Shown in pieces: positions 38,886-52,193 of a stretch of DNA of 64,000 nt. The stretch covers positions 113,996 through 177,995 of the forward strand of contig NAOQ01000042.1 in NCBI GenBank assembly GCA_002751075.1, read 5' to 3'. How positions within the stretch are numbered: position 1 is the first letter of the stretch; the number at the start of each line of letters is the position of its first letter. This DNA is from Ichthyophonus hoferi (lineage: Eukaryota; Opisthokonta; Ichthyosporea; Ichthyophonida; Ichthyophonidae). A program made the translations under genes and the position numbers. A model generated the notes under the pieces. That model ran no database searches. It saw only the letters and a program-made list of their open reading frames with translations, and was not told where the DNA came from.

Positions 38886-40999
38886 CACAGGTTGACAGCT
38901 TGTTCAATTTAGTTTTGCCGTCTTCCCTTCGCATATTCATGTTCTTTCTACACTCCAATCCCCTCCCCCAGGCATTCGTTTTAGTCAGTGATACCATTGC
39001 ACATTTCAAGTATTATATCTCGTTTTCATTTCCCTGTCTTATAACAAAGTATTTAAAAAAATTATGAACGTAAAAAAATGAACGATTGCATGTATTTAGT
39101 ACCGTGTTATAGCATATTTGCTGAATGACATTTATATAGCATCATCATAGAAAGCGAAAATGTGATCACTCACACATAACCTACGGATGATGTTATTCTG
39201 TTTTGCAAGTAGGTGTATGTTGTAAACAACTATTAAATAATCGTGTATTAACACTAGTATTGTGGATTTAAACTTCAGTCTACAGTACGTATGTATCCAC
39301 TGTTTTAGTACACAAAATAAGTTGGCCAAACTGAAGTATGCTTAATAGCACCATGTATTTCACATAATAAAAGTTGACACATTCATTGAAGGTAATTTCA
39401 GCAGATATACTTAGAGCAAGCAAATTAATTGGTAGGAGTGTATCAACTGCAAACACCTGTCTCTGGACTTTTTTGTCTTGTATGATAATAACCGATAAAT
39501 GTGTGGTAGGAAATATTACTCTATGCGTTTTATCTTGTATAACGCCAGAAAGTGCACATAAAAGGTGTTGTTCTGACAATTTGAGTCTATGACTTTTTTC
39601 TTACATGCTTACATAGCATACCTCCCCTAACTATGGTATTGATTCTACTATTTTAAGTTAGTGTTATATTGGATTATAAATCTGCTATTAAATTAATTTA
39701 TCTTCCACGTATAATAAAAAATTAAACTTTATACATGGTGTTAGTAAGAGTATTTAATGATGTAAATGAGATATTATGCTATGATATAGTTATGCATATC
39801 AAAGGAAATAATATGGAGATGCATTATGTTAAAGATTAGATAGGGCATGGTAGTTATAATGTTGCCAAATTCAGACTGCGTAGTTACTGTCTACCCCATA
39901 ATGGATGGCAATTGCAAATAGAAAACTAATTAAAGGCAAAAGAACTGAACCTTGTTTAGTATAGCTGCCGATAAACAATAAGGGAATCCTGTCATACAGA
40001 ACCAGAACCCTTTTATTCTTTGCATATGTAGATTACTGATTATTATGTAAATAAGTAAACAGATATTATGAATAGCCTATTATTAAGTAATCAATTAAGT
40101 TAGATAGATTATAACAGTTTTTCACACAAGTTGTGCGTGTAACTATACTCGACAAATGGCTGCTGCAATCCATGGACCAATATGCAGAAATTTAGTCTAA
40201 TAGTTGTAATATTCTAGATTTTGAAAAATAACTTGGCAAACCTACCTAAGTGTAGTTAAAGCTTTCGCTTTTAAAAAAGTAAAAGATTATTTGATGTTAT
40301 TTATCATTATTTAACTATGATTGATCTAAATTGTCCAATTAAAGCAATAGATAACAACAAGGTTCAGATATGAGCATATCTCGTGATTTCTAATGCATTA
40401 CAAAACAAGATATTGGCTTATTAAAAAGTCAAAAACTGTTTCTATTTGATTTCAGCTTAAAATTCTTTAATCACCTAACCGTGTATCTTCAGAAATACTA
40501 TGATATAGTACATCATAGGTCCCAATGACAACACGGGTTTAGAGTTTTGTGGTCAATATATACCCATAAGATTGATCTTACAGAAATATTGAAGATTTGA
40601 ATATATCCATGTCCAATTCATTGAGAAATCAAATTGAAAGACCAGGACCTTGCCTATTATTTTAGGTTTGCGTGTTATCAGGTCAGGTTTTTAATCCTGG
40701 ATATCAAAGCTTTCTATATACTATATTTTAGAATCAGTGTCTGATTGATTCAGGAGTTAATTCGTCATATATATAGGAACGGTATGTGATGCGTTCTCTA
40801 CAGATACCAATGTGCCTAATAAAGTTATTAAGATAACACTCCTGTTAACTTACTTATGTGTAAAAAACTGGGACTTATAACTTATAATACGTATATCTGT
40901 TGGTTATAATGCATGCCTTACTGGGACATGGGATAAGTGGCCATTCCAGTTGCTCTTGCCACATCAGTATTGTTGGCACCCTGAGAAGTGTGAGATCGG
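38886..40999. other. Intergenic / JAZF1 3' region
   Basis: A 99-residue minus-strand frame at 39,280-39,579 overlaps a 72-residue plus-strand frame. Neither resembles a known family, and both probably fall in or after the JAZF1 3' UTR. The rest is AT-rich with nothing recognised. Confidence 0.3.
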
Positions 41000-43900
41000 A
41001 TGATTCTAATCAGCAATCTCAATACTCATACAATCGCTTACTACCGTAATTTCCATTCCACATTTCAGACCATAATACCGCCTTGCAGATGGTACGCAGG
41101 GCATGATGTCTGAGAAGAATTAAAATTTAAGATATGTGCATGAGCACCTTTGCTCTTTTGTGGTTGATGGGTGACATTGCCTTCGTCAAGTAGTTGGTTG
41201 TCATAAGTTTTATTGGACAGAAACAAACCTTGACCTCCTTGTTGGTCACATAATCCTGGATATACCAGTATCTTACTTTGATATATCCTGTGCTTCTGAG
41301 GACATGATTTTTCTTGGGAAGTCATATGACTGACTGGCTGTCTGCATGTTGTCCTACACATCCAGTGTTGCTGCATAGACAGTCCAGGAGTGAGGCAATG
41401 TAGGATATCTACTGGCAAGTTGTTGATATGTCAATGCATTAACCTTTGATGGTTAAAAGTTCCATAATACTCTGCTTTCTAGAAAGCTAGTCAATGGGTC
41501 TCCCAGCCAGGTAGACGATGTATCCTGATGTGCTGTGTGATGTGCCTGGATCAGTTGCAAAAGTTATATTAGAGTGAGTAGTAAGTGTAAGAGGCACCAT
41601 CTTATAGACGATAAAGTCCTCAGCCATCATTCTGAGATATTTCGGGAGGTAAATATTCATTTTTCAAATGGTTTTCGTAGGTTTCTTAGTGTATCAGGCA
41701 AAGTAACTTACTGAAAAATGGCAGTCAGGACAGCTGGACTTGGTAATTTAAAGTAGAGATCCAATTATTGACTGGTAGGCAGTGATGTCATATGGTTCAG
41801 ATTTGTTGTTAAAATTATTGGCCTCCTTGATATGTCCTGGTAAGATAGGTGAGTAGATTGTCCAGCCACCGTCCCTGACTCTAGGTTTGACTAAATCCTT
41901 AATGCAGAAAATCTGAGATAGCTTGATGTTCTTATTATATTTTTGAATGGCATATACTGAAGTCAGTAGATCATCCTTTGTTATTGGCAGAGAAATGATC
42001 AAAGAATGCTTTGGCAAGAGTGTCCTTATCTTCTAGATGTTTTAAAATGATGAGGATGCCATTAATGTACCAACATAGTGCTACGAATTGGCTAGTGATG
42101 TATTCAATGTAAAGGCAGGGATTTCTATCTACTGGGTGCATGCTCTGGATATGTAGAAAATCATCAAATATTTTATTCCAGTAGAGACCACTTACGTGTA
42201 GTGAACAGAGGCATTTGAAGAGCTTGCAAATCCATTTTGAATTACCAGAGTCCTTTATGAATGGTGGTTGATACATTTATATGGGACTTGAGAGTGTGGC
42301 ATGTAGGTAGTTGGAATGAATATCCGGTTGTGTTAGCTCGTATTGTTGGGTTGAAGCAATTGCAATCAGTATTCTGAGTATGATAAAACTGATCGCATGA
42401 CATGATATATTGAATACATCCTTGTTCTTTGTTACCATGCTACTTTGAGCACAGAAGCGGGCTTTAAGTTGCATGACAGCCCCAGTTTGGTTTGTATACT
42501 ATGGTAGACCCGTAAACTGCATAGGATTGTAATTCTCTTGGGGACCTCTTCCCAAGATATTGGGGTTCACATGTAGAACTCGTAGATGGTGTTGAGTTTA
42601 TTGTGCATGACAGTGATATGAGATATTTGGTTTTGAGCACACATCATCTCCTTTTAGTTCTTAAGGTCTGACACTTCTGCTTTAAAGAAAGATAAAGTAG
42701 TGAAAGCTACTGTGTAGACTACACCATGTACTAGTGTTTGGTGTTGACCATATCCCCATTCACTATGTGTTGTTGGCGGTACATAGCGGTTGGTATGGTG
42801 CATATTAGAATCTTCATCTGGTTCAGTGTGGCAATCTAAACTCTCTTTCTTATCTGGCCTAGAAAATTTGGGGATTGGTATAAAGAATCTAGGAATCCAT
42901 AGTGGGGTAGGTGGAGATGAGGAGGTATCCCTGTTGGTGTCATACTCTCTTTGAAACTGTATGTCCTGTAAGAGTACGCAGCTACCCTGAAGTTGCATGT
43001 CCATGAGAATAATGCTACAATTATCAACATTGTTACCAGAGGGAGAGGTTTTTAGTAAGAAGGTATTATTAATAAATGTTCTACTGTGTGTGATATAAAG
43101 AAATACATCTCCAAAAAATGTGTAATTATGGCAGATAGAAACTTTATAAAGTTTTCAATCTAGAATGATTGAGCCATCCATGTTGTCAGAATAGCTAAGA
43201 AAGCATGCTTCTCAATCATGGGCGGTGAATTTGGTGTTTCTAATGGTGGGATTAGTCTGGCAGTATAGCTTGCAATCTGCTGAGAGGGCTATGGTTGGTA
43301 TCAAATTGTGAGGAATATGGCAGCACAGATGGTGTATTTCTAGTAAATATGAGAAACGCTTGTAGTGTTTATAGCTATTCCCCTGACTAGGGTGAGGATT
43401 TAGTGATTCATTTGTTTTGATTGTCTGTCAGATTAAGGTGAATGTGGTAGAGTGGTGTGATACTTAATCCTCCAAGAAGTAAGTCGGTCAAAGAAGGAAG
43501 CAGGGGTATACTCCATACCCTAGTTAATGTACAGATTAACAATCCTGTGGGGGAAATGTTTGAAATGTGCTGCCTTCATGTACTTTTGAAATAGGGTAGA
43601 TATTTTATTTTTGCATTTTATACAATACATTATAGCGTAATGTGTAAAATCAGCAAGGAATAATACAAACTATCAGAAACCACCATATGAAACATGGAGG
43701 GGACCAATGACATCCCTGTAGATGGTTTGGAAAGCACATGTTGCACGCATTTATTACATTGGAAAGGGGCTTGTAACAATCTTATTTATGGCACAGACAT
43801 CGTATGTGGTGATCTTCTTGGGATCCAAAATGCTATGAAGGTTGGTAGTTGTAGTAAGATGTTTAGATGAGCAGTACATGGACCATGAATGTTACACAAC

Positions 43901-44300
43901 ATTCAATGTCAGGGTAGTATAGCTGGAGTAAATGGAAAGAACATAATTGGAGACGAAAATATTGGTAGGAGTATGTCCATAGTTATAGATAAAATGAGTA
44001 TGATGAGTATGGTTGGTTTGTCCCAATTATGTCATGGGCACCATTTATAAAGAAGGGGTAAAGTCATCCAAGGATGATGGATAGTTGTAGCAGATGGTGA
44101 ATTCTGATGCAAGATTGTCATTTAGATTGAAAAATAATTGAGCATAGAGGAGAAATATATTTTCCTGCCATGGGTAGCTATGGAGGAGAGGGTGCAACCC
44201 TCAGACATTATAATCTCTTCATTATTGAAAAAAAATGAATATCACCAACCACATAGTGCAGTGATAAAGAAGAGGTTGTAGTGTATGCCTGGGGTATAGG
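41000..44300 (-). mobile_element. Ty1/copia retrotransposon fossil, broken
   Basis: On the minus strand, from high to low coordinate, I see in family order: an integrase-like core (about 43,550-43,760, DVIGPLHVSYGGF-like), reverse transcriptase pieces (about 41,750-42,480; KARF.AQ, QPDIHSNYLHA, DPCLYIEY, AYQSIIGSLL marks) and an RNase H-like part (about 41,400-41,600; STSGYIVYLAG). The coding sequence is split among several frames with many breaks, so it is an inactive, fairly old copy. I could not find long terminal repeats, and the stated ends are approximate. Confidence 0.8.
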
Positions 44301-46052
44301 GTGGCATAAATTGATTGCTATCATTGATAATCTTAATATATTATATTGTAAATGTCAAGACATCAAATCAAAATTATCAAGTATGAATGCGATGATTATA
44401 TATTGTGATATTGTTTAGCTAAATAATCAAATGCAAAGTTTTGTGTGTGTTAGGAGTGACTTTGTATTTTCTGGGGGAAGCCCATATGTGAGCGGTGGGG
44501 CCTTCATTATTTATTTCCGTTTTCATATATACTTTTTTAATTTTTATCGTGCATACCAATTGCGATTAACACCTGAATAGTTGTATTAAGTATTGTAAAT
44601 TGTAAATGAGACAAATCGTAAAGAGTTTTATTGGCTAATACAACTCACGATAGGTCACAGAGACCCACTAGAATTGTTTAATCTTACCTCGATACTCAAA
44701 TATGCTCTCACTTGAGAAGAATGAGAAAACACAAGAAAGATAACTGCTGCGAAGTGTAGAAAAGTTTTTCATTCTGTAACTTATTCTCTGTTTTACCGAT
44801 CAACGGATTATGGGATTAAAATTAAAACATTTCATGATTCCAATATTACGAAGGGAACGGCATGTGAAAAAATTAAAGCCTCATGATTGGCCACAGGCGT
44901 CCTTGCACCTATCACTACTGAACAAATCTTTAAGAGATTTTAAAATGCTTTTCAACAATGATTTCACAAACTTTGTGACATATACACAATATTTTTCTTA
45001 TTTTTTTCAAATGCCTCAAATAGTTACACTGCAAAACTATTTTTATTGTGTGTGCAATATTAGAATCCTTCCTACATTTCCAATGATTTGTGGTTAAGGA
45101 CCCTGGATGTTTATGAGAACTATGATGAAATTGCTAGTAATTGAATGATAAGAAATAAAACTATATATTTCATTATACTTTTCTATTTACACTTTAACTT
45201 ACTGTTTAAGAAAATATTGTAAAAACAAAATATAACACAATACCCTGCTGTATTAATTATTTAATAACCTCAACTTTTCATAGAAGAGCAAGATACCTAT
45301 TGTGTACTGACTAGCCTCCTGCTATGCATGTGGGGATATTGGTTGAAAAAATTAAGAGATATTACATATTAGATAAGAAATACAATTTTTTTAAGGTTAT
45401 TGGTCAAAAACTGTTTTTATAGACATTCAATATTATCACCCTTTGTACAGTTTGAACTTAAATTAGTAAGTTAATTGTCTGTTCAGGTTTCACAGTGGTT
45501 CGTTCTAAGGGTATGCTATTTTTGTATCATAAGTTTTAGAAAATGTAGCTTGACGTCGTTTAGGGATGCCACTGAAAAAAGTTTAGTTACTATTAAGATG
45601 GGAACTGCGCCATATACTTATTCATTTCCATCACCTAAATGGAACGGTGATTATTTGTTTTAGATGACGATCATGGGGATTCCAAGATCTAGATGTGTCG
45701 CACAAACCAATTCAGATATCACGCCAATCAGACAACACCAGGTCTTGTGCTCTCTATAATTGGCCTTTGCATAACCAGCAAAGCCTAATTTCCTCTCAAT
45801 GGTTAGACCATTTTCTTTTCAATAATTTGTTACAAATTTGAGGATGAATTGCTTAATTTAAAATTAAGTATTAAAATGTAAAGCTGTGTAATACCAATAG
45901 AATTTGTAATCAAGTTCAATATCCAACAAATTTAGTTTTTTTAATTTGACTGTTAGTCTAGTTAAATTTTAATATATTACCATGTTCCTTTTAAAATACA
46001 TTAATATTCTTATAGGCAGATTCCAGAATTCTAAAAACAAAAACCCGCTCAG
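44301..46052. other. Intergenic, nothing firm
   Basis: Short frames at 44,810-45,097 and 45,475-45,663 (+) look like chance frames: they lack family marks and lie in AT-rich DNA. Confidence 0.3.
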
Positions 46053-46253
46053 NNNNNNNNNNNNNNNNNNNNNNNNNNNNNNNNNNNNNNNNNNNNNNNN
46101 NNNNNNNNNNNNNNNNNNNNNNNNNNNNNNNNNNNNNNNNNNNNNNNNNNNNNNNNNNNNNNNNNNNNNNNNNNNNNNNNNNNNNNNNNNNNNNNNNNNN
46201 NNNNNNNNNNNNNNNNNNNNNNNNNNNNNNNNNNNNNNNNNNNNNNNNNNNNN
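46053..46253. other. Assembly gap (201 N)
   Basis: Run of unknown bases with no repeat signature on its flanks. Confidence 0.98.
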
Positions 46254-46624
46254 TTTAGATGCAAACTAATTCCTAAATAGATACATTTACATTTCTTTCC
46301 CACCATTCTCAGCCGTGAAAATCAATATAAAAAATATCGAAATAACATCAGGCCAGACATAGCCTCAAAAAGGAGACTTTTCAAGACTTTTTGCTTAGCC
46401 AAAAAAATAGTGGGTGCTTATCTCAAAAAACTTCAAAGTTAATAATACATTTAAAAAGTATGTATAGGTATGTATATAAAGATATTTTACAAAACATAAA
46501 CATGTATGATTTTAATACCATATGATTGGCTAGTCCCTGGGATAAATGTAGAATGTCTCTTAGTTGAGAGCAGCATTTTATGACATAACTAACTTCCATC
46601 ATATCTTAGCAGACATAAAGAAGA

Positions 46625-46876
46625 ATGGGAATCGAAAAGTTAAATTATAACGGCAAAAAGAATGTCAAAGATGGGTTGAGCGGCCACGAGTCAGCTACTA
46701 TAGTAAATGTTACTGCACCAGTAGGCTTCCACATTTACCCTGAAAAGAAACCGAAAAAAATTGCGCTCCTGCTCTGTCAAAATAACATTTTGGCACAAGC
46801 CATAATCATAATGCTTCTTATGCTCTTGGCCCTAGCCATCATTCTAGGTGGTATTAGCAGTTCTTACCTAGGTTAA
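46625..46876 (+). CDS. Small tail-anchored-type membrane protein, unknown
   Basis: An 83-residue frame starts with ATG in a purine-rich context (AAGAATGG). Residues 1-54 are polar and basic (for example EKKPKK near 40-45). Residues 55-75 form one strong hydrophobic segment (IIIMLLMLLALAIIL), leaving only about 8 residues at the C-terminus. That layout is typical of a tail-anchored or single-pass protein. Codon and residue mix look more like real protein than neighbouring frames. AATAAA occurs at 47,184-47,189. It could instead be one exon of a larger gene. No family recognised. Confidence 0.4.
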   Translation: MGIEKLNYNGKKNVKDGLSGHESATIVNVTAPVGFHIYPEKKPKKIALLLCQNNILAQAIIIMLLMLLALAIILGGISSSYLG

Positions 46877-48990
46877 AAAGATATTATTTCTTTTTATTTT
46901 AGGCTTTCTCCTATGCATTGTGCAAGCTATTTAATACTAAAGGTTTGAACGTTAATAGTGAAACTTCAAAACTACGTCAGAAGACAAACCTGCACCAAGA
47001 AAAAACACAATTTGATTTCTTTTTTGAAAGTCCTCGTCGCAGCATTTTACTTGGTACGCCAAGTGAAGGAAAAAATTTAGCGAAATAAGTTGAAATTGAA
47101 ATAAGCCTGGGATTTCGTACTTGTCATGAGTGGACGATCTCTACTACATGCGAGCATTGATATTAGTTGATGCCACCTGTGTCAATAAAGTGGAAAAGCA
47201 CCCTTGTCTTACTTATACTTCTTGTACGACATTAAGTTTGGCGCAAAAGTTGCAGGCGTGTCTTTCAAGTTCTATATAATTCATACTGTTTCTTCTATAT
47301 ATTTTTTCTTAATCTTTGTTTTTTGTTTATTTTTGATATAGCTGTTGAGACGGTGTTTATGTGGGATGATGGGCCTATATATATATATGCTTATTTACCA
47401 CAAGATTTCTCTACTTATCCTTTTGCTTTTGTTTGACAAGCACTCTTCTTTGTCTTAATTCACTCCGTCTCTTGTTGTTCTTTATCCCACTTCTACACCT
47501 ATACACCTATCTACATCTACTCTTTTTATAATTTTTTCACAGTTTCTTCCTCTTATTTCAAGGTGTCACAACCTTATTTTTAGCTTTTCTGGTTTTATTC
47601 AAGGTTTCACTATATTTATTTTTTCCAGCTTGTTTCTTTTCTACAGCACATAATACATTGAATTTATTTGAATCATACTGTCAGACAAGGTTTATGCACT
47701 TCAGCTACTTTTTATATACGTTGATGTCACTGAGCTCTCGGCGTAGCATATTTTCAGCTTACTACTCTATTATATTTATTACCTACTTGTGAAAATATTG
47801 GCAAGTGTGTCGGTATTAAGACGGATAAAGACTGCTTAAATATTTTTCATTTAATTGACCATACTATTACAAACATTACAAACGACGTTTATTCCCGGTT
47901 AACTTGTCATATTATACAGGTATCTAACTACATCTTTCTAAAGAAATGATACCATTCCAAACAGTAGTGCAAAGTGGTCTGTTATATATCCGAGGTCCTT
48001 TTTTATTAATAATACAATAGTTATAATGGTTTAATTAGAATACGGTTGTAATTTCACATACATGTTAGATAATTAAGTACACGACAATATTAGAATTTAA
48101 AATCTATTATCAAATACATTTGTATTTAGCCTTTCTTACTTGCATTAGTATTGTAAGTATTAAAAAGTACCATGAAACTGATACGACTGATAACTGCCAT
48201 ATAACTAGTTATATAAAAACTAAAAATCCTTCTAGTAATTCAAACCAAGAAATTTTATCACACATTTAATACCTAAAATATATTTTATATTTACAAATGT
48301 TATGTAATTGGCAATTAAGACTGACATAAATAATCTACATTAAGAAGTTTCTGGTACAAGGGTGATAATTAATTGTGGTGAATGTAAAGCGAATAACCTT
48401 GTAACAATATACATTGTTGCAGCAAATAGATGGATAGAAATACCGGATTGCCACAAAAAGAAAAGCAACATTGACCCCAATAACCTTTAAGGATGAAATT
48501 CATATATATTACTGTGCATTAAGCACAACCAAAACATTTGCTAGGCTTACATTTACACATTTATTACACGCACAAGCAACTTTTCTTTTATCTGTAATAG
48601 GTATATTGTATATGATTTATGTTGAATTTAAGTATATTTTGCACTTATAAATGGTATTTTATTTAAGATAGTAAATGACCAATATTCAAAGTGATTACTT
48701 TGTTGCAATAGAAAACAGGTAAGGTTGCCGTAACATTTATTATCTGCAATTGGACATGTTTTTATAAAACCAATTGTGTAGACCTCATGTACTATATACT
48801 TTCTGTTAGATACAAGTTCTTCACTATTCCCAGATATAGCATTCTTTATTATTGTTGCCACGTTTATGCATTTGGTTATACTAGTTAAGTTCAATAGGAA
48901 GTCCTTAACTGCTAAATTAGGTCTCCTATAGGTCTATAATTTACCAAAGTGTTGCTAAGCCACCTATCTAAAGCTTGGTTTCAACAAAAA
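46877..48990. other. Intergenic, no gene seen
   Basis: The stretch 47,210-47,760 is T/C-rich like the introns of plus-strand genes here, but I could not define exons around it. A minus-strand frame of 88 residues (48,628-48,894) has no family marks. Confidence 0.3.
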
Positions 48991-49018
48991 CATACATTTT
49001 GACTTTCCTACGCAAAAC

Positions 49019-49112
49019 AAACCAATCACAAATTTGCACATTCTATTGGTTGGCTTTCTTATACCAATCAAACCAATCAGAACGTTACACATATCTATTG
49101 GAATAATACAGT
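49019..49112. promoter_or_regulatory. Cluster of CCAAT/ATTGG motifs
   Basis: Five CCAAT cores in both orientations lie within about 95 bases (AACCAATCAC, CTATTGGTTGG, ACCAATCAAA, ACCAATCAG, CTATTGGAA), about 400 bases upstream of the small two-exon gene. CCAAT boxes bind NF-Y in animals. Promoter activity is inferred. Confidence 0.35.
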
Positions 49113-49488
49113 TACTGTTTTCAGTTATCAATATTTGTCAGATATTTTTCCAAAAAATTATTTACTTGTATTATTGTTTATCTGTTATGCTTTTTTATTC
49201 TGAAGTTGTAGAAATTTATCACTTATATTATTTACTAGAAGGTCAACTAGTTAAGCCTAGTATAACTGAACCATACTTGTAAATGATCATGTTGAAGATA
49301 ACAAGTTTAATTCCTATGACCTTTATGCAATTATAATCGAGAAAATACCAATTGGGGGGGTTTGTTTAGACATACCCGGCTCTCGGGAATTTGGAATTAT
49401 GTAGTTTATTTCGTGGTTTCTTGTGACACTCCTGAAGTGCGCGTAACCTTAGTGTCGGACTGTTTTAAGAAGCAGCAGCTTCGTGGTG

Positions 49489-50055
49489 ATGACTGGACCA
49501 TATTGCTGTGTTGTGTTGTACTGCTTGGTCATTGGTAATTATATATCATGGTTTACTTGTGATTAATACTAGCTAAGCCTTATATTGTGTATCAGTAATA
49601 AATGAATTAAATATTGTAAATACTCCAATTTTGTTGACCATGATAGTAAAATTCATATGGTTAATCGAGTGCCTAGTTTGGCATGCCATTTGATAGTAAC
49701 TTAAAACAATTTTTTTCCTTATAATAAGCTAATTTAATGCTACCCAAATTCAGATGATATGTCGATAATAATATTAGATAATAATAATATATAATGACAG
49801 TATTTACCTTACTAACCAAATGCTCTACAAGGAGGCAATAATCTTGTTCATGGCAGACGTTTCAGGTATCATTTGATTGGCACAGTATCCAGTTTGGTTG
49901 TTATTGGTCTAGAGTTTGTGAATCCCATGATTGTGCTATTAGAGATTATGAGTGTGATCGTAGTATTTTTGATCGTTAACATCCTTGCAGATGATGAAAG
50001 GGATATAGTGCGCATGTATAAAAGAGGAATGATCAGAAGTCGGATATCCTTATGA
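49489..50055 (+). CDS. Small two-exon membrane protein, unknown
   Basis: Exon 49489-49534 (GTAATT donor, phase 1) joins 49832-50055 to give 89 residues. The start is hydrophobic and Cys-rich (YCCVVLYCLVIGG). A basic stretch follows (HGRRFRYH), then two hydrophobic segments at about 30-45 and 48-68, and a charged tail (DDERDIVRMYKRG). AATAAA lies 47 bases after the stop (50,102-50,107), with a second at 50,129-50,134, which supports a real 3' end. The phase match and poly(A) signal are the main evidence; the acceptor has a weak pyrimidine tract. No family recognised. Confidence 0.45.
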
Positions 50056-50559
50056 GTGGCTTGGACTGAAGTGTTCTTAGAATAATTTGTGAATCAACAT
50101 TAATAAAGTTATCAGGTTTTGTGATCATAATAAACTATTTAAGTTTTTTCAGTACCATTTTGAAAACACTTAGTTCAAATGATAACACAATGGAAATATG
50201 TTTTTTGAACTCTTTGCAGCAATGTAGTGAACCTAAACGCTAGAGTAAATGCATTTAGAAAATGACCTATCAACCCCACAGTTATAGGCATTGGCACTGC
50301 CTCCCACTACCATATTTACTGTTAGATCAACCCTATTTTCACAATCAACACAAAACCCATTGACATCTGCACACCTCTGATACCATCAAATCCTTTCTTC
50401 AAGGAACCAATCAAAATTTATTTTCATCACCAACTCCCATGCCCAAGCCTTGCTCCAAACTTGGGAGGAAGAATTTTGATGGTGTAGACAATCTAATTGT
50501 ATAGATAGAAAAATGGTCCAAGCTTTGCGGAATATGTAAATTTTGGGTGTACTAACTAA

Positions 50560-51600
50560 TTATTACCTGACAAGATGAACACTACTGTCTCTATCAGGAA
50601 TCTTGATATCACACAATGGGCCTTTGACAAACTTCAATTACTTAATCATTACTATGGAACCACAGCTGAGAAAAAACTCAATTGAACCTGCAACAATATT
50701 ACAGAAATCCGGCCTAAATATATAGAAACTTCCACATATTTCTTAATTAAATACAGTGGCCTAGCTAACTGCCTAGAAGGAACCAGTCTCACAATCACCC
50801 CTGAATTTTGTGTCCTATAAGCCATCACTCTCTTAGTATCTCAACCCAGTCTACGACTGAGATTGGATTCATTACAAACCAATATTCAACCAAATTAGCC
50901 AACTCTCTACAATACGATGGCCAAGATAGAAGCAACCACCACTTTGGGTACACTAAAGGTTTACCATAGTATGCCAACCAAAGAAATTAGGGCTGTATTC
51001 AATACCCAAGAAGATCCCCCTGTCAGTACCAAACTGACCTATGTATTATCTACACTTCTGCCGAATGTTCCTTCAACAAGAATGGGCCTAACTTCAGAAA
51101 GATATTTCTCTCACCAAGAAGAATGACTATCAGCACTCCTTCACTCACTAGTAATATACCACACTCCACTAACTTGAATGCACCAGCCACTAAGCCCATG
51201 CAACAAAAATTCTGCTCTGGTTTACCATGCACACCACATGTTAACATGGCAAAACGTTACATATCCTGGAGCCACAAGTACACCACAACGAAGCCTACCA
51301 CCACTTCTCCAACAGCATAGGCCAATCTTACCAAGAATATCCAACTGTCAAATCACTTCTCAATGTAAAGTTTCCTAGTCAATAGTGGATTCTCCCACCA
51401 CATATGCATAAACTAGAAAGCATTTGCTAACTTTGCATCTCTGGTACTCAACTTCCACCTTGCCAATGGGATCACAATGCATGCCATTCACTATGGCATG
51501 GTCACCCTCCAATCTTACATTGATAGTACCACTAGGAATATCATTCTCCATAATTTCCTCTATGCCCCAAGCATCAACCATAACCTCCTCTCAATCACTA
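50560..51600 (+). mobile_element. Ty1/copia-like fossil, 5' part (gag to pre-integrase), broken
   Basis: In forward order: a gag-like stretch (WAFDKLQLLNHYYGTTAEKK, then LLVSQPSLRLRLDSL and MAKIEATTTLG) and a later stretch with the copia mark before integrase (ILHNFLYAPSINHNLLS at about 51,540-51,595). It is a decayed fragment with many breaks. Orientation is opposite to the fossil at 41.0-44.3 kb, so it is a separate insertion. No terminal repeats were identified. Confidence 0.55.
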
Positions 51601-51695
51601 TCCTATTATACTATACTACCTAATATAAGATCCTACCTACTATACTACCCTACCTACTATATTATCTTACCTACTATACTATTCTACTATCCTAC
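51590..51695. repeat. Degenerate tandem repeat, (CCTACTATACTA)-like
   Basis: CCTA(C)CTACTATACTA is repeated about five times with changes, directly after the copia fossil. Confidence 0.7.
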
Positions 51696-51703
51696 TTTTA
51701 AGT

Positions 51704-51840
51704 GGAAAAGAAACTAAATCAATTTCTAACCGAGAGAGACAATGATGGCAAACTATTATTCCTATTATTATTCCTAGATGGGCTGCAAGAACATTGCATG
51801 CAACCCCCTACTTTAAAGGAACGACAGAAAGCCACCTTGC
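51704..51840 (+). other. Candidate coding exon, unknown
   Basis: The stretch after a possible acceptor (TACTTTTAAG) reads KKLNQFLTERDNDGKLL then LDGLQEHCMQPPTLKERQ, and stops at a possible donor near 51,846 (ATAG then GTATGT). It looks more like protein than the surrounding frames, but I found no partner exon on the plus strand. It may be chance or part of an unresolved gene. Confidence 0.25.
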
Positions 51841-52193
51841 ATATAGGTATGTACATAGGTGCCGATGTTGGTGTACGTGTGTGTATATATATAATTAAAC
51901 AATGGTACAGGTGTATACAGATATATAGGGAGAGTCTGTATTTCATCCATGCTATAACTATTACTATAAGGTCTGTATACATTTCTTAATATGGACACAC
52001 CCACACATATCCTTATATATAAAAAAACTATTAAAATAAGACGGGTGCTTTCTAAACTAATCAAATCACCCTTAGATATATCCCGTGTGCGTATCCTAAA
52101 ACGATTCGACAATCACATTCAACTAATCAATAAGAGGAATGGAGAGAGAGAGGATAGGGACTAATTACACCCCATGGTGTTCTGGCCACACGG

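Noticed and set aside
39280-39592. Overlapping frames on both strands after JAZF1
   Set aside because: No family marks and no splice model; the position fits a long 3' UTR or its flank.
51375-51581. Minus-strand 68-residue frame
   Set aside because: Antisense to the copia pre-integrase stretch, so a shadow of the fossil.
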